Shown: piece by piece, positions 1-9,905 of the stretch
How the letters are laid out: every line of letters starts with the position of its first letter
How positions within the stretch are numbered: position 1 is the first letter of the stretch
NCBI GenBank assembly: GCA_016702745.1
Contig: JADJDJ010000002.1
Span: 558,001-622,000, forward strand
Direction of reading: 5' to 3'
Length of the DNA: 64,000 bases
Source of the DNA: Chitinophagaceae bacterium
GTDB taxonomy: Bacteria; Bacteroidota; Bacteroidia; Chitinophagales; Chitinophagaceae
Notes under the pieces: model-generated
The model's database searches: none
Told to the model about the DNA's origin: nothing
What the model saw: the letters and a program-made list of their open reading frames with translations, nothing else
Made by a program: the position numbers and the translations under genes

Positions 1-1627
1 CAGTAATCGTATTGTCCTTTATTTCCCTTTTCTGTATGCGGCAATACAGCTTTGGCGTTTGGGTGATGAAGATATAATCCTTACGCATTTGTTCCTTGCC
101 TTTTGAAAGGAGCTTGGAAGGATATTCATATAGCTCAACATCTTCTGCATATGGTACCAGAAAGGCTTCCAGGTCATGGGCATTATAGGCATTTAACTGC
201 ATTTGTACCAATTGCTCCGGTGTGGATTGAATGATCGTATCAGGCGCAAAAGCCACCCCTTTATTAATGACCAGTTCAATTGTTCTCCAGTTATACAAAT
301 CATCAAAAGGGTTTCTTTTCAGCAGCACCATATTGGCTATTTTTCCGGTAGCAATACTTCCCCATTCCTTTTCCTGCCCGAGCGCCCTGGCTACATTAAT
401 TGTTGAAGCCTGAAGAATTTCTGCAGGGATTAACCTCGCTCTTTGCATGGCCTCGAGCTCTGCAAAATAAGAGCTGGCATGCTGCGTGCCTATATTTCCG
501 GCATCTGTGCCTGTTACAATCGTCACACCCGCATCAAATAATTTTTTCATATTTCTCCGACGGATCGAATCGGTTTTTGATTCTTGAATAATTTCTTCCT
601 TGCTTCCCATCGCCTTGATATACACATTTCCCAATGCCGTATCCGGAAAAGGGAAATCAATGATGCTGCCTGCTGTAGCCGGATTGGCCAGGTTCAATTC
701 TGCTGTACTGAAACGATAGCTGTCACTCAGGGATGAAATGTAATTGGCCATTACCACCAGGGTAGGACAAAGAGCCGTATTGTTTTTTTTGAGCAATTTT
801 ACAAACTCATCACTCACCACTTCATCTTCCACACTATGAACCAGGTAATCAGCCCCCGATTCAACGGCTAATTGCGCCGCAATTCTTTCTGTGGCATGCA
901 CGGCCACCCGAAGCTGGTATTTATGTGCTTCTTCAATTACCGCCTTCACAAGAGGAAGTTTTTTCCTGGCATCTGCCTCCTTATCCTTACCGGTAATGAT
1001 AAACCAGATCTTGATAAAATCAGCCTTTCGCTTAACCTGCTCCTGAACCGACTGCCGCACTTCTTCCTCATTCGTCATTAAAGTAAAAGGAATATTCTCT
1101 TCATTTAAGTCCTGAAAGGCCGGAGGAATATAAGTGGTCAGTAAAGGGCCGGTAATCCGGATCATCGGCGACATGGGTTTGAACTGTAAACTATCGCGCA
1201 GCAGCAGGAATTTGAAATTACTTCCCACATCAATCACCGATGTAATACCAGCGGCCAGGTAGCGCCGCAACTGGTCTTCCATGTTTTGATTTGTCCATTG
1301 AATTTCTTCACTGTACGGACGACTCTTACGTAAATCAATCACATCTGGTCTTGCATGGATGCCTCCATCCTGGAAAAAGTGAACATGCCCGTCCGCCAAT
1401 CCCGGTATCAGGAATTTACCGGTACCATCAATGCTGGTCGTTCCGGGTGGAATATCTGAATTAAGCTCATGGGACACTAATTTTATCCTTCCATCTATCA
1501 CCAGGACATACAGCCCCCGGTTAATCTCCTTTTTCTCCACGTCCACAACCGATACATTCTTGAATAATAGCTGCGCATTTGCAGTTCCGCACAGCAGCAC
1601 AAAAAGGGCAAGACAAATAAAACGCAT
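1..1627 (-). CDS. Secreted amidohydrolase (imidazolonepropionase-like) with C-terminal SnoaL-like domain, partial
   Basis: The gene begins at an ATG at 1627 and runs off the left edge of the window, so its 3' end is missing. A signal peptide (MRFICLALFVLLCG, cleavage near ANA-Q) points to export. The body is a metal-dependent amidohydrolase: a beta-sandwich start, then the metal-binding ADGHVHFF motif, a FIKIW lysine region, AVHAT and VHSVED histidines, and GTDAGN with the late catalytic aspartate. After the barrel closes, the chain continues into a region (QLVQMQLNAYNAHDLEAF...VELYEYPS) typical of SnoaL/NTF2-like folds, so the protein is a fusion. The substrate cannot be told. Family membership is seen in the motifs; the fused second domain is inferred from a short stretch. 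Confidence 0.85.
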   Translation of the reverse strand, partial: MRFICLALFVLLCGTANAQLLFKNVSVVDVEKKEINRGLYVLVIDGRIKLVSHELNSDIPPGTTSIDGTGKFLIPGLADGHVHFFQDGGIHARPDVIDLRKSRPYSEEIQWTNQNMEDQLRRYLAAGITSVIDVGSNFKFLLLRDSLQFKPMSPMIRITGPLLTTYIPPAFQDLNEENIPFTLMTNEEEVRQSVQEQVKRKADFIKIWFIITGKDKEADARKKLPLVKAVIEEAHKYQLRVAVHATERIAAQLAVESGADYLVHSVEDEVVSDEFVKLLKKNNTALCPTLVVMANYISSLSDSYRFSTAELNLANPATAGSIIDFPFPDTALGNVYIKAMGSKEEIIQESKTDSIRRRNMKKLFDAGVTIVTGTDAGNIGTQHASSYFAELEAMQRARLIPAEILQASTINVARALGQEKEWGSIATGKIANMVLLKRNPFDDLYNWRTIELVINKGVAFAPDTIIQSTPEQLVQMQLNAYNAHDLEAFLVPYAEDVELYEYPSKLLSKGKEQMRKDYIFITQTPKLYCRIQKREIKDNTIT

Positions 1628-1655
1628 GAAAATAATTTAGGGCAAGATAGGAAAA

Positions 1656-1692
1656 GTATATTACCTGCTATTGTCTATAGCAGGTAATATAC
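1656..1692 (-). terminator. Perfect 16-bp inverted repeat, probable terminator of the giant-protein gene
   Basis: Arms GTATATTACCTGCTAT (1656-1671) and its exact complement (1677-1692) enclose a 5-nt loop. On the minus strand the stem is followed by CTTTTCC, a weak T-rich tail. It lies between the end of the 1448-aa gene and the start of the amidohydrolase gene, both read leftward, so it may end or attenuate transcription. Confidence 0.6.
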
Positions 1693-1732
1693 CTATAAAA
1701 TTTGCCGAATAGAGGGAAACTGTATACCGGAT

Positions 1733-4700
1733 TTACACCGACCCGTTTACTTCAAATACATCCATGAATACCAGTCTTTCCTCATAGCGAGGACCTGTAG
1801 TGATCTTGGCACCCGTATTAAATCCTTTTTTCTGTTCTTCCTCCTGTACTCTCAGCGGATCAAACTCATGCAGTTCATATTCCCGGATCACCACCCGGAA
1901 AGGCTGACTGGCATAACCGGCTCCCAGTGTAATCCGCTCCACGAATTCAATCTGAGTGCCCCGGAACTGTGACCGGTCCAGGTAGTATTGTTTGATGAAG
2001 ATACTGGTATTGATCCCCTGTGTACGGTCATTAATGCTGACAAATGCATCTTCCTTTTTACCCAATAGGGTGTTTTCAATGGTTACAGTGATCTTGCTGC
2101 GGGATGGACTCTGTGTACCGTCATTCAAAAACTTCTGACCGGTAAATCCATAAGGCGCGGTACCGCGAAGCGCCACATCAAACTCATTCTTTCCACCTTT
2201 GAAATATAAAGCGGTGTACCGTACAGGAACAATTTGCAGCCAGTCTACCGTGGTAGCCGGACCCAGACAACAATCCTTCCCATTGATTTTTAATGAATGT
2301 TGCTGATAACGGGCCACGCATAAACGCACGAAAGGAAAATAAGCCTGGTTGATCTGAATGGGCACATCTGCATAATGCAGTTGCTTTTCTTCGTCAAACA
2401 GCACTTTATAGGCCGCTACAGTCATCTTAGTATTTTCATCCTCTGATAATGACACGGTATCATAGGCAGCCGCAAAAGGGAAATTTTCAACCTGCGGATA
2501 ATTAGTGCCATTCAACTCCGGTGAATTGAATACAGGATCCTTCCCCCAAACCGTGCAATGCAGTTTGCCAGCATCGGAGAGCATCACATTCTTGATGGGT
2601 AATAATACCCCCAGCATTTCATCATCTCCGCTGCTGAACCAGGGCCTTTGCAGGTAGACCCGGATATTACCGGTACGCATCCGGGTGATCTCGGTTCCTT
2701 TATCATTCGTCAGCCAGTTAAAACTGGGTACTACATAATCCACAACAGCAGTGGCAGGTCTGGCCGTACTCAGGATATTTACTTTCACCTGATCACCAAT
2801 CTGTGAAAGCTCAACCGGTTTTCCGGTCTTGGTACCGGTTTCAATAATGCCGGTAAAATATTCCCGGTAGCGACTGGTGGCAATACCCCGGTAATTGATC
2901 ATCCGGTGTTTGGTATCATTGAAAGGGTGATGCAGTTGCGGGAATCTTCTTTCTTCTGCCGTACCTGGGGTATTAGCCGCTGAACTCAGCAGTTTGTTAT
3001 TGCAATAAGCTACCTGCAGGGTTGCCACATGGGTATTGAACTGGCCGGTAATGATATTGGTATTTTTCAAATCATCTACCTGTTCGGTCCAGCTGGCTTC
3101 TATATCCACTTTATCCGTACTGCTGCCATGTACTTTCATGTTGGCATTCAGTTTGGTGAAGGTATCGTTATAGCCACGTTCGCTTTTCAGGGAACCGGGT
3201 TCAAAATTTGGTTTCTCCAGCGGCTGTTGAACGGCATGCACCAAACGGATCTTTCTCCAGGGACTGAACATCCAGTGCAAACCCCTCTTGGCATAATCCA
3301 GACTGCGCAGGTTATTGGTGCCTTTGGCCACAATGGGTTGCATGGCACTGTAACGGTCAACATCATCGGGCCGCCAGAAACTGGCATAACGGATTTCCAC
3401 CTCTGCAGATTTGGGCAGGGTGATGATCAGTATCCTTTGCGCCCTGATCCATTGTACGGCCCCATTGCCTTCGAGCAGCTGGATCCGGAATGATTTAGGA
3501 TTCTTCCAGCTTTCTTTATTGATCAGGCTATTGGCTGAAACGTCGGTAACTTCATCATCAAAATAAAAACTGAATTTACGGGCCTGGTCTTTTTTCCAGT
3601 TACTTTCAAATGTGGTGTTGGAATTCATCAGCAATACCACGCCAGCGGCCATGGGATCAGCCAGGTATTCAATCGGCAAATTGGAATCGGTTGTATTCGC
3701 CTGTTTAGCCCGAAGCGCCGGATCAGCTTCATCCAGTTTCTCATCCCTTCCCTTGATAAAATCATAATTGGCTTTTGCATTTGCCGGGTTGCCAATTCCA
3801 TCATCAAAGAGTCCGTGGGTTTCCACCATCTGCTGAGAGCAGCGTGGGGCTTTGAAATGACGGACAGCTTCCTGTTTCCAGGTGATGGTATTTTGAGGAA
3901 CAGTGGATCCTTCCGGATAAATATTGGTGGGGTTGTTTTTTTCATAATCCGCCGTGCTCACTCCCACATTACTCCTCACCACCATATGCTCCAGCGATTC
4001 TCCATCACGTTCTCTGATCTTATCATTTGTTTTGGAAGCAATTTCATCTGTACCAACCAATACCGGAACCGGCAATGGTTCATAGCGGAGGTATTTGATA
4101 CCAGTCTTCAGGGCAATGTTTGCATTTTCCGGTACTACATCATGAGGCAGAGAATTACCGGCTATATCCACCGTTCTTACCTTCAAGCGGTAGTTACGGC
4201 CAAAACGCAGCATGGGTAATGTCTTGGGAGCAAGTCCGGTATTGACCTGCATGCGGAAGGGGACATTGTCCTTGAGTTTATATTTTGATTTCTCTGCCTC
4301 ATCACTGCTCACGATATTGGCATTGTCCTCGTTAATGCCTTTACCGGGTTTGGGGACAGACAAACTCCATCCCTGCCAGCGGGCGATCACTTCATTTACT
4401 TTGTCAGTATCTTTTTCATCATCATTCTCATCTTCTACTAAAGCAATATTGAGACAACCTTCATCTACCAGTTCATCTTCCGTTAAGGCAATAGGTTCAG
4501 CCGGTGCACCGACAGGCTGAAAACCATAACTGTTTTTTCTCTTGTGCAGGGAATACCATTGAGTGGGTTTATCCTCATAGGCAATATCCATCCGGTATCC
4601 TTGTACGATATCATCGGCAAATAAAGTTTGTGTAGCCGGAGGCAATATCACCGGATTGCTGATGACGGCATTGATTTTTGTGAATCCGGAATCCCTTAAT

Positions 4701-6079
4701 TTTTTCAGGGCGGTAACATCTTTAAAATTGACGGGTGCCTGTGTTTTGTTGGTATTGAGCAGCTCCGTACTTTTCAAATGATTGACAGGGTTCACAAAAC
4801 CGCTGAACATGATTTCCCCTGCCTTGAGTTTGGTATAGATATTTTCTGCCAAACCGTTTTTCACCAGTCCGATCCCCGCACTGCGCAGGGAGGGAAGACC
4901 TTCCTCCGTATCATTCTTATCATCAGTAATAGCTGGTCCACACCCGATAGCTATCGGGTCTTCGTTGTCAATCGGCATCACCAGGTTTTTGAAATAATCA
5001 TTGTCCACCATCTGAAAGAAACTGTAATTGCTGAAATCTGCCAGCAGGGATCCTGTTTTTTCCACAATGGTTTCCGTATGAGAAATCAGTTTTACGGCAG
5101 CTGCATCGGTATCATAGGTTACAATATCAAACTCATCCGTATTCAGTTTCAGTGTCCCTTTATCAATCGAACTGCCGGCTTTGGGTGCTGCATAAAATCC
5201 GGCCACAGTGGATTCATAAGAAGTATTCGGTGCCACGATGGCCACATCATCCAAAAAATTCAGATTGGTCGGCACAATCCTTACCGTTCCCTTGGCAGAT
5301 GCCGGAGCGGCGGGCAATACAAAATCAATTACCAATCCCAGTTTGCGCAGGATCACCGGGTAACTGGTGATCACAGAAAATACATCATGGTATTCAAATT
5401 CCTTGGGTGCAATGGCAGCCGGGCCTTTGACGATTTTGGTTTCATTTTTGGCGAAATAGTTATGCAATTGCCCGATATCGGTAGTGAGATTGGGTTGTTG
5501 TTTATAGGAAATTACTTTTTCACCCGCGAGTTTTTGTTTCACTTCTGTTAAACCACCATGACCCTTTTTTACAAAATCTGCCTTGGTGATCCGGCGGTTG
5601 CTATTGGTGATGGGACTGGTTTGGGTCAATGTTACTTTAGATATCGGGCTCAGTTTGGTGTATTCCTTTGTATAGAAACTGGCCTTGGGCATCTCATTCA
5701 TTTTTAAATTGCCCACTTCCTTATAAGTATCGAAAATAAAATTGCTGATATGTTTGACCGGGTAGGATTTGATCTTGATCGTTGAAAGATTCAAGGGTCC
5801 GAATCCCTTCACCTTGATCCCGCTATGGAATAATTTTTCATAGAGAGCCGGGCTCCATTTAGCGGTTACCGGTTTGATTGCAGTTGGTGCCGCATTAATC
5901 CACTGCACATAAAAAACAGCCTGCTGTACTTTCTCCATCCACTTTAAAATATCAGGGAAGACTGACAGTGTTGTTTCTGCCGGAGTTTCCAGTTGCACAT
6001 TGATCATGGCACTGAGCATCCATTTGCCGGATTTATAATCCTTCCAGGGGCAGGTGCTGATGATTAGTTTTTGAGACAT
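1733..6079 (-). CDS. Giant protein of unknown function (1448 aa)
   Basis: I do not recognise a family. The protein starts MSQKLIISTCPWKDYKSG and has no signal peptide or membrane segment that I can see. It is mostly polar with many alternating hydrophobic residues, suggesting beta-rich structure; a stretch RLKVRTVDIAGNSLPHD resembles an immunoglobulin or fibronectin-like strand pair. There are no obvious catalytic motifs. It follows the 1179-aa Tat-signal protein on the same strand after a 286-bp gap, and that pairing of two giant genes suggests a joint role, perhaps at the cell surface or as a secreted complex. The open frame of 4.3 kb without interruption supports a real, selected gene. Function unknown. 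Confidence 0.8.
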   Translation of the reverse strand: MSQKLIISTCPWKDYKSGKWMLSAMINVQLETPAETTLSVFPDILKWMEKVQQAVFYVQWINAAPTAIKPVTAKWSPALYEKLFHSGIKVKGFGPLNLSTIKIKSYPVKHISNFIFDTYKEVGNLKMNEMPKASFYTKEYTKLSPISKVTLTQTSPITNSNRRITKADFVKKGHGGLTEVKQKLAGEKVISYKQQPNLTTDIGQLHNYFAKNETKIVKGPAAIAPKEFEYHDVFSVITSYPVILRKLGLVIDFVLPAAPASAKGTVRIVPTNLNFLDDVAIVAPNTSYESTVAGFYAAPKAGSSIDKGTLKLNTDEFDIVTYDTDAAAVKLISHTETIVEKTGSLLADFSNYSFFQMVDNDYFKNLVMPIDNEDPIAIGCGPAITDDKNDTEEGLPSLRSAGIGLVKNGLAENIYTKLKAGEIMFSGFVNPVNHLKSTELLNTNKTQAPVNFKDVTALKKLRDSGFTKINAVISNPVILPPATQTLFADDIVQGYRMDIAYEDKPTQWYSLHKRKNSYGFQPVGAPAEPIALTEDELVDEGCLNIALVEDENDDEKDTDKVNEVIARWQGWSLSVPKPGKGINEDNANIVSSDEAEKSKYKLKDNVPFRMQVNTGLAPKTLPMLRFGRNYRLKVRTVDIAGNSLPHDVVPENANIALKTGIKYLRYEPLPVPVLVGTDEIASKTNDKIRERDGESLEHMVVRSNVGVSTADYEKNNPTNIYPEGSTVPQNTITWKQEAVRHFKAPRCSQQMVETHGLFDDGIGNPANAKANYDFIKGRDEKLDEADPALRAKQANTTDSNLPIEYLADPMAAGVVLLMNSNTTFESNWKKDQARKFSFYFDDEVTDVSANSLINKESWKNPKSFRIQLLEGNGAVQWIRAQRILIITLPKSAEVEIRYASFWRPDDVDRYSAMQPIVAKGTNNLRSLDYAKRGLHWMFSPWRKIRLVHAVQQPLEKPNFEPGSLKSERGYNDTFTKLNANMKVHGSSTDKVDIEASWTEQVDDLKNTNIITGQFNTHVATLQVAYCNNKLLSSAANTPGTAEERRFPQLHHPFNDTKHRMINYRGIATSRYREYFTGIIETGTKTGKPVELSQIGDQVKVNILSTARPATAVVDYVVPSFNWLTNDKGTEITRMRTGNIRVYLQRPWFSSGDDEMLGVLLPIKNVMLSDAGKLHCTVWGKDPVFNSPELNGTNYPQVENFPFAAAYDTVSLSEDENTKMTVAAYKVLFDEEKQLHYADVPIQINQAYFPFVRLCVARYQQHSLKINGKDCCLGPATTVDWLQIVPVRYTALYFKGGKNEFDVALRGTAPYGFTGQKFLNDGTQSPSRSKITVTIENTLLGKKEDAFVSINDRTQGINTSIFIKQYYLDRSQFRGTQIEFVERITLGAGYASQPFRVVIREYELHEFDPLRVQEEEQKKGFNTGAKITTGPRYEERLVFMDVFEVNGSV
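4943..4958. repeat. Dispersed palindrome CCCGATAGCTATCGGG inside a coding sequence
   Basis: This perfect 16-bp palindrome also occurs at 43874-43889, and with one change at 43085-43100, in noncoding elements. Here it is in frame within the 1448-aa gene and encodes the residues D-P-I-A-I-G, so it has been tolerated as protein sequence. Confidence 0.8.
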
Positions 6080-6103
6080 AGATTCAGATATTAGGTATTA
6101 GGA

Positions 6104-6335
6104 ATTGGGTATTGGGTATACCGATTGTTTGGGTTTACTTTCTGCTCCGTTCTATTCACGCTCCATCGGAAGACTTTTCAATTTTCCCTTTTCAATTTAT
6201 TTGTTTCTTCTTCAGTTTAGGTATTAGTTATTTGATATTTGTTATTGGGATTCCGATTATTGGAATTTCCTTGCTTCTACACTCTATTCACGCTCCACTG
6301 GAAGATTTTTCAATTTTCCCTTTTCAATTTATTTG
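6104..6335. repeat. Imperfect tandem duplication of about 100 bp (period about 132 bp) between the two giant genes
   Basis: The block 6151-6203 (TCTATTCACGCTCCATCGGA..., ending TTCAATTTATTTG) recurs at 6283-6335 with only a few changes. The preceding ATTGGG...CCGATT...TTGG stretch is also repeated, from about 6104 and about 6236. It fills most of the 286-bp gap between the 1179-aa and 1448-aa genes. No gene is apparent in it. Confidence 0.8.
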
Positions 6336-6365
6336 GCTCTTGTATCTTGTTTCTTTTAATTTTTA

Positions 6366-9300
6366 TCAGGCAGCAAACGTATCACAGTATTCCAACCAAT
6401 CCTTCTCACTCACCAGCATTGTAAAGGTTGGATCTGCACCGGCGCCGGCGAATTCACGGGAGGTTTCGAGCTTGACCGTTTTACTGAAGAAAAAGATTTC
6501 GATCTTGATCTTCAAAGTAGCCTTGCCCCAGACCTTGGTGACTTTGTCTTTACCATTGACCGTTTCGAGATTGGCAGTAAGACTGAGCAGGAATTCCAGA
6601 CTCACGGTTATCAATCCCAGTACACTCAATGCTCCATTGATCCGCACATATCCTTCGATCGTGATTTCTTTTCCTTCTTCTGTCTTGGTGATTTTGAAAT
6701 ACACACCACCCATGATACTCACGGCCCCGCTGGCTACACCGAGATTGATGGAAGCTGCAGCTCCAAATTCCAATGCGGCTTCAAGGGTGCGTAATCCTTT
6801 TACATCAAACTCTAGCGCTAAGAAACCTCCGCCACCTAATGCGGAAACAGTGAGCTGAAAGGGCTGGTGCTTCTCACAGAAATTAAATCGCATGATCAGC
6901 GGGCCACCGGTAAAGGAAAGACTGACCGAGGCACCTAGATTGATATTACGCAGTGTAAATGCACCCAGCTGTACATCGGGCAGGGCCAGGGTATATCCGG
7001 ATGTAATACCGCTTGTAGTGATGTCAAGGAATGGCGGATCACTGAAACCATCAGCCGGAATATATTTCTGAAGTATATTGATAAAAGTGAGCGGACCCAG
7101 GAATTCGAGGGCCGGATTCTTCATGTCAACGGTGAAGTCTGTCTTGGTATTGGCTCCTGTTTTGAATCCAACTTTCTTGAAACCCACTTTCGCTAATCCC
7201 GCGAGGATGATATCAAAACCGCTGATAGAAGAATCGACGATCAGCGCATTGGGTTTATTGCCTTTGTAACGATACAGACTGGTTTCAATGATCAGCCTTG
7301 CATCATTGGCGGGATCAAAGGTCAGCATCTTACCAAAGAAATCCTGTTTCACCAGTTTGGCACCTTTCCAGGTGTACTGGGTGATACGGGCTTCGTCGGT
7401 TTCAATATTTTTTAATGTGGGAATTGGAGATTCACCGGCGAGTAAATCGGTAGTGGCTTTGATGATACTGCTCAGTGGAATAATTCCGAATAATTTGGCG
7501 CTTGTATCAAAAAAGGAGGCCGGATCCATCAGCTTATTCTTTACATCTTCAATCTTGCCGCTGATGGCGCCATAGGTTCTGGATAAACCCGTGATGGAGA
7601 AATTCGGAGAAAGACTGCCACCGGTTTTGTTACCGCTGCCATTGAAGTTCACGGCCATTTTGCTGGTGGAGGGATGCAGTTTAGCAATCACGCCCCCGGC
7701 ATTGCGGTCATCTTCCAGTTGTATTTTCAGCGGTTTGCGCTGTCCGGTAATATTTTCCACGGCAGAAACAAATACATCCAGGGATTCAGTGGATGGAATA
7801 AATCCGGGTGATTCATTTTTATCAAAGCGGCCATTGAAAATCACTGAAGCCGTTTCATAATGTGTTTCCCCGGGTTTAGTGCTGCGGGCCAGGGCCATTT
7901 GCTGATTGCGGAATGAAACCTTACCGATCGGGTTATTATTATAAGCGCTGTTTAGTTTATTGATATTCCCTTCATGAAAAGCCTGGCTATCATTTAGAGA
8001 CACATTGGTACTCACAAAGACGAGCGGCATTTCAAAACTCACATCACCACCATCAAAGTCGTAGCCCACCAGTTTAAAAACAAATGGTTTACCATTGGCC
8101 ATGGTAGGAACAAACTGATGATCATTATTGCCAATGATAGCACTGGTAAATTTGGAAGGGGATTTGATGGTGGGGGTAGCAGCAGTGATGATTTTAATGG
8201 TAGAAAAAGGAAAAGCATTGTGTTTGTTTTCCTTATTCACGGGATTGTATTTCTTTTCTTCCTCCGTGATGGCTACAAAATAGCGTTGCCAGTTGCCGGC
8301 AAAACCGTTCTTGGGTTTACGTTCGGTGATGCGAACGAGTGCGGCTTCATGTCCGAATGGATACATATTACCTGCATACACCACTTCCACATAATGATCA
8401 CGGGCCAGGGTGGCGATATGTTTCCACTTCAGCATGTTCAGATCGCTGAGTACATTTTTCAGTTCCGGTCTTTTGAATTCCACGATGGCATCCAGCCAGG
8501 CACCGAGGGTACTCAGCATCAGGTTATTCACCTGGATGGGTTTGGGAGTAAAACCCGTGATTCCAAAATTGCTGGTCTGGTGTACAATGCAATGGCGATC
8601 GTCATTATAAAGGGAGGTGATGAATTTATTCAGTCCGACAAAATCCATTTTCCCATCGGGAGAATAATCACGTTCCGGTTTTTGGGTCCAGTCCCCGTTT
8701 ATATCAGTTCCCCATAAGGCGCGGATGGTTTTGATTCCCTTGGTGGCTCTTGAATTATCGAGGGTGCCGCGGCAGTTGGTACTGGCGAGGCGGGTATGCC
8801 AGAGTTCGTAGGTTGAAAACTGTGTGCCCTGCAGGTCGGGGCGGTTTTGCAATAAGGCTTCCTGTTTCCAGGCAGCGAATTGATTGGGAGAAAGGAATAA
8901 ACGATAGGGGGCTTCGATGGAAGTTTCGTTCTCACCGATGGGGGCCGGTTTATTGCTGTTGAGAAAGGCGCTGATATTGGCTAATAGTCCGGCATCATCT
9001 TTTACAACGGCAATGGGTAATTCATTTTTGGCAATCGTATTGGCTTCGTCTCTGCCGGCGGCACGTGTATTCCGGTTCAGTTCCACCTGTCGGCGTAAGG
9101 TATCCCGGCTATTTACAGGCGGGTTCGTGATCCGGCGACCGGGGTTCGGATTATTGTTGTTATTATTATTGGGAAGAGTAACGGGTTCGGTCTTGATCGG
9201 TTCAATATTTTTCGGGGCGATGATATTTTTATTATCATAGATAGGAGTGCGGATATCTTCTACTGAAAATACAGGAGTACAGGTGGCTCTTTTATTGACT

Positions 9301-9905
9301 ACCATCTGGAAATTACTCCAGTCCAGCAGACTGCTTGGGGAAAGCGTGATATTATCTTTTCCTTTTGTATCAAAGACCAGTCTGGTTTTACCGGAGATAT
9401 AGGTTTTAGCAGGAGGAATAATACTCTTGATTCCGGGATTGATATTGGGATTACCGATGATCATACCGGTGAGTACCGGTTCATTGGGATTATTCCATTT
9501 CAGGTCTTTTTTAGCGGCTTCATCGAGATTAGCTTGTCCTTCTTCTCCACCGGTTTCTTCCCAGGCCTGTTCGGCGATACTTTGGGGTTGAAATTCCACC
9601 AGCAGCAGGAAGGGGCCGGCGGTTTTCACTAATGATTTATTATCGGATGATTTTTTATAACCAGTGAAAGTCAGTTTCAGTTCCAGCAGGTCCTGTGGCC
9701 GGTAAAGGATCAGTACGGTTTTATCGCTGAGGAAGCCGGCGGTTTCAAAGAGCGCGTCGGCCAGATTATTGGTATTACCGGCGATAGAGGGGGCGGCGCC
9801 GATACCGGTTCCGAGTCCCAGTAATTTCAGCAGCTTGCGGCGTGTTTTACTTTGCGGGGTATGGGCAGTGGTGGGCTGGTCCTGGTTTTGGCCGGGTTTT
9901 TTCAT
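6366..9905 (-). CDS. Giant Tat-signal protein of unknown function (1179 aa)
   Basis: The N-terminus carries a twin-arginine export motif (TRRKLLK, near residues 21-27) followed by a glycine/alanine-rich hydrophobic stretch (LLGLGTGIGAAPSIAG), so a folded protein is probably exported through Tat. Around residues 243-255 there is a low-complexity asparagine run followed by NPGRR. The C-terminal 250 residues are glycine- and alanine-rich and repeat the pattern GxxSIxLGxxSG, suggesting a beta-rich, possibly barrel or solenoid domain. No catalytic motif is visible. It is the first of two giant genes on this strand. I do not recognise the family. Confidence 0.8.
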   Translation of the reverse strand: MKKPGQNQDQPTTAHTPQSKTRRKLLKLLGLGTGIGAAPSIAGNTNNLADALFETAGFLSDKTVLILYRPQDLLELKLTFTGYKKSSDNKSLVKTAGPFLLLVEFQPQSIAEQAWEETGGEEGQANLDEAAKKDLKWNNPNEPVLTGMIIGNPNINPGIKSIIPPAKTYISGKTRLVFDTKGKDNITLSPSSLLDWSNFQMVVNKRATCTPVFSVEDIRTPIYDNKNIIAPKNIEPIKTEPVTLPNNNNNNNPNPGRRITNPPVNSRDTLRRQVELNRNTRAAGRDEANTIAKNELPIAVVKDDAGLLANISAFLNSNKPAPIGENETSIEAPYRLFLSPNQFAAWKQEALLQNRPDLQGTQFSTYELWHTRLASTNCRGTLDNSRATKGIKTIRALWGTDINGDWTQKPERDYSPDGKMDFVGLNKFITSLYNDDRHCIVHQTSNFGITGFTPKPIQVNNLMLSTLGAWLDAIVEFKRPELKNVLSDLNMLKWKHIATLARDHYVEVVYAGNMYPFGHEAALVRITERKPKNGFAGNWQRYFVAITEEEKKYNPVNKENKHNAFPFSTIKIITAATPTIKSPSKFTSAIIGNNDHQFVPTMANGKPFVFKLVGYDFDGGDVSFEMPLVFVSTNVSLNDSQAFHEGNINKLNSAYNNNPIGKVSFRNQQMALARSTKPGETHYETASVIFNGRFDKNESPGFIPSTESLDVFVSAVENITGQRKPLKIQLEDDRNAGGVIAKLHPSTSKMAVNFNGSGNKTGGSLSPNFSITGLSRTYGAISGKIEDVKNKLMDPASFFDTSAKLFGIIPLSSIIKATTDLLAGESPIPTLKNIETDEARITQYTWKGAKLVKQDFFGKMLTFDPANDARLIIETSLYRYKGNKPNALIVDSSISGFDIILAGLAKVGFKKVGFKTGANTKTDFTVDMKNPALEFLGPLTFINILQKYIPADGFSDPPFLDITTSGITSGYTLALPDVQLGAFTLRNINLGASVSLSFTGGPLIMRFNFCEKHQPFQLTVSALGGGGFLALEFDVKGLRTLEAALEFGAAASINLGVASGAVSIMGGVYFKITKTEEGKEITIEGYVRINGALSVLGLITVSLEFLLSLTANLETVNGKDKVTKVWGKATLKIKIEIFFFSKTVKLETSREFAGAGADPTFTMLVSEKDWLEYCDTFAA

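Noticed and set aside
2900..5600. Long plus-strand open frames (3029-3493, 4778-5551 and others) across the 1448-aa gene
   Set aside because: They run antisense inside an intact 4.3-kb frame and have no recognisable protein features.
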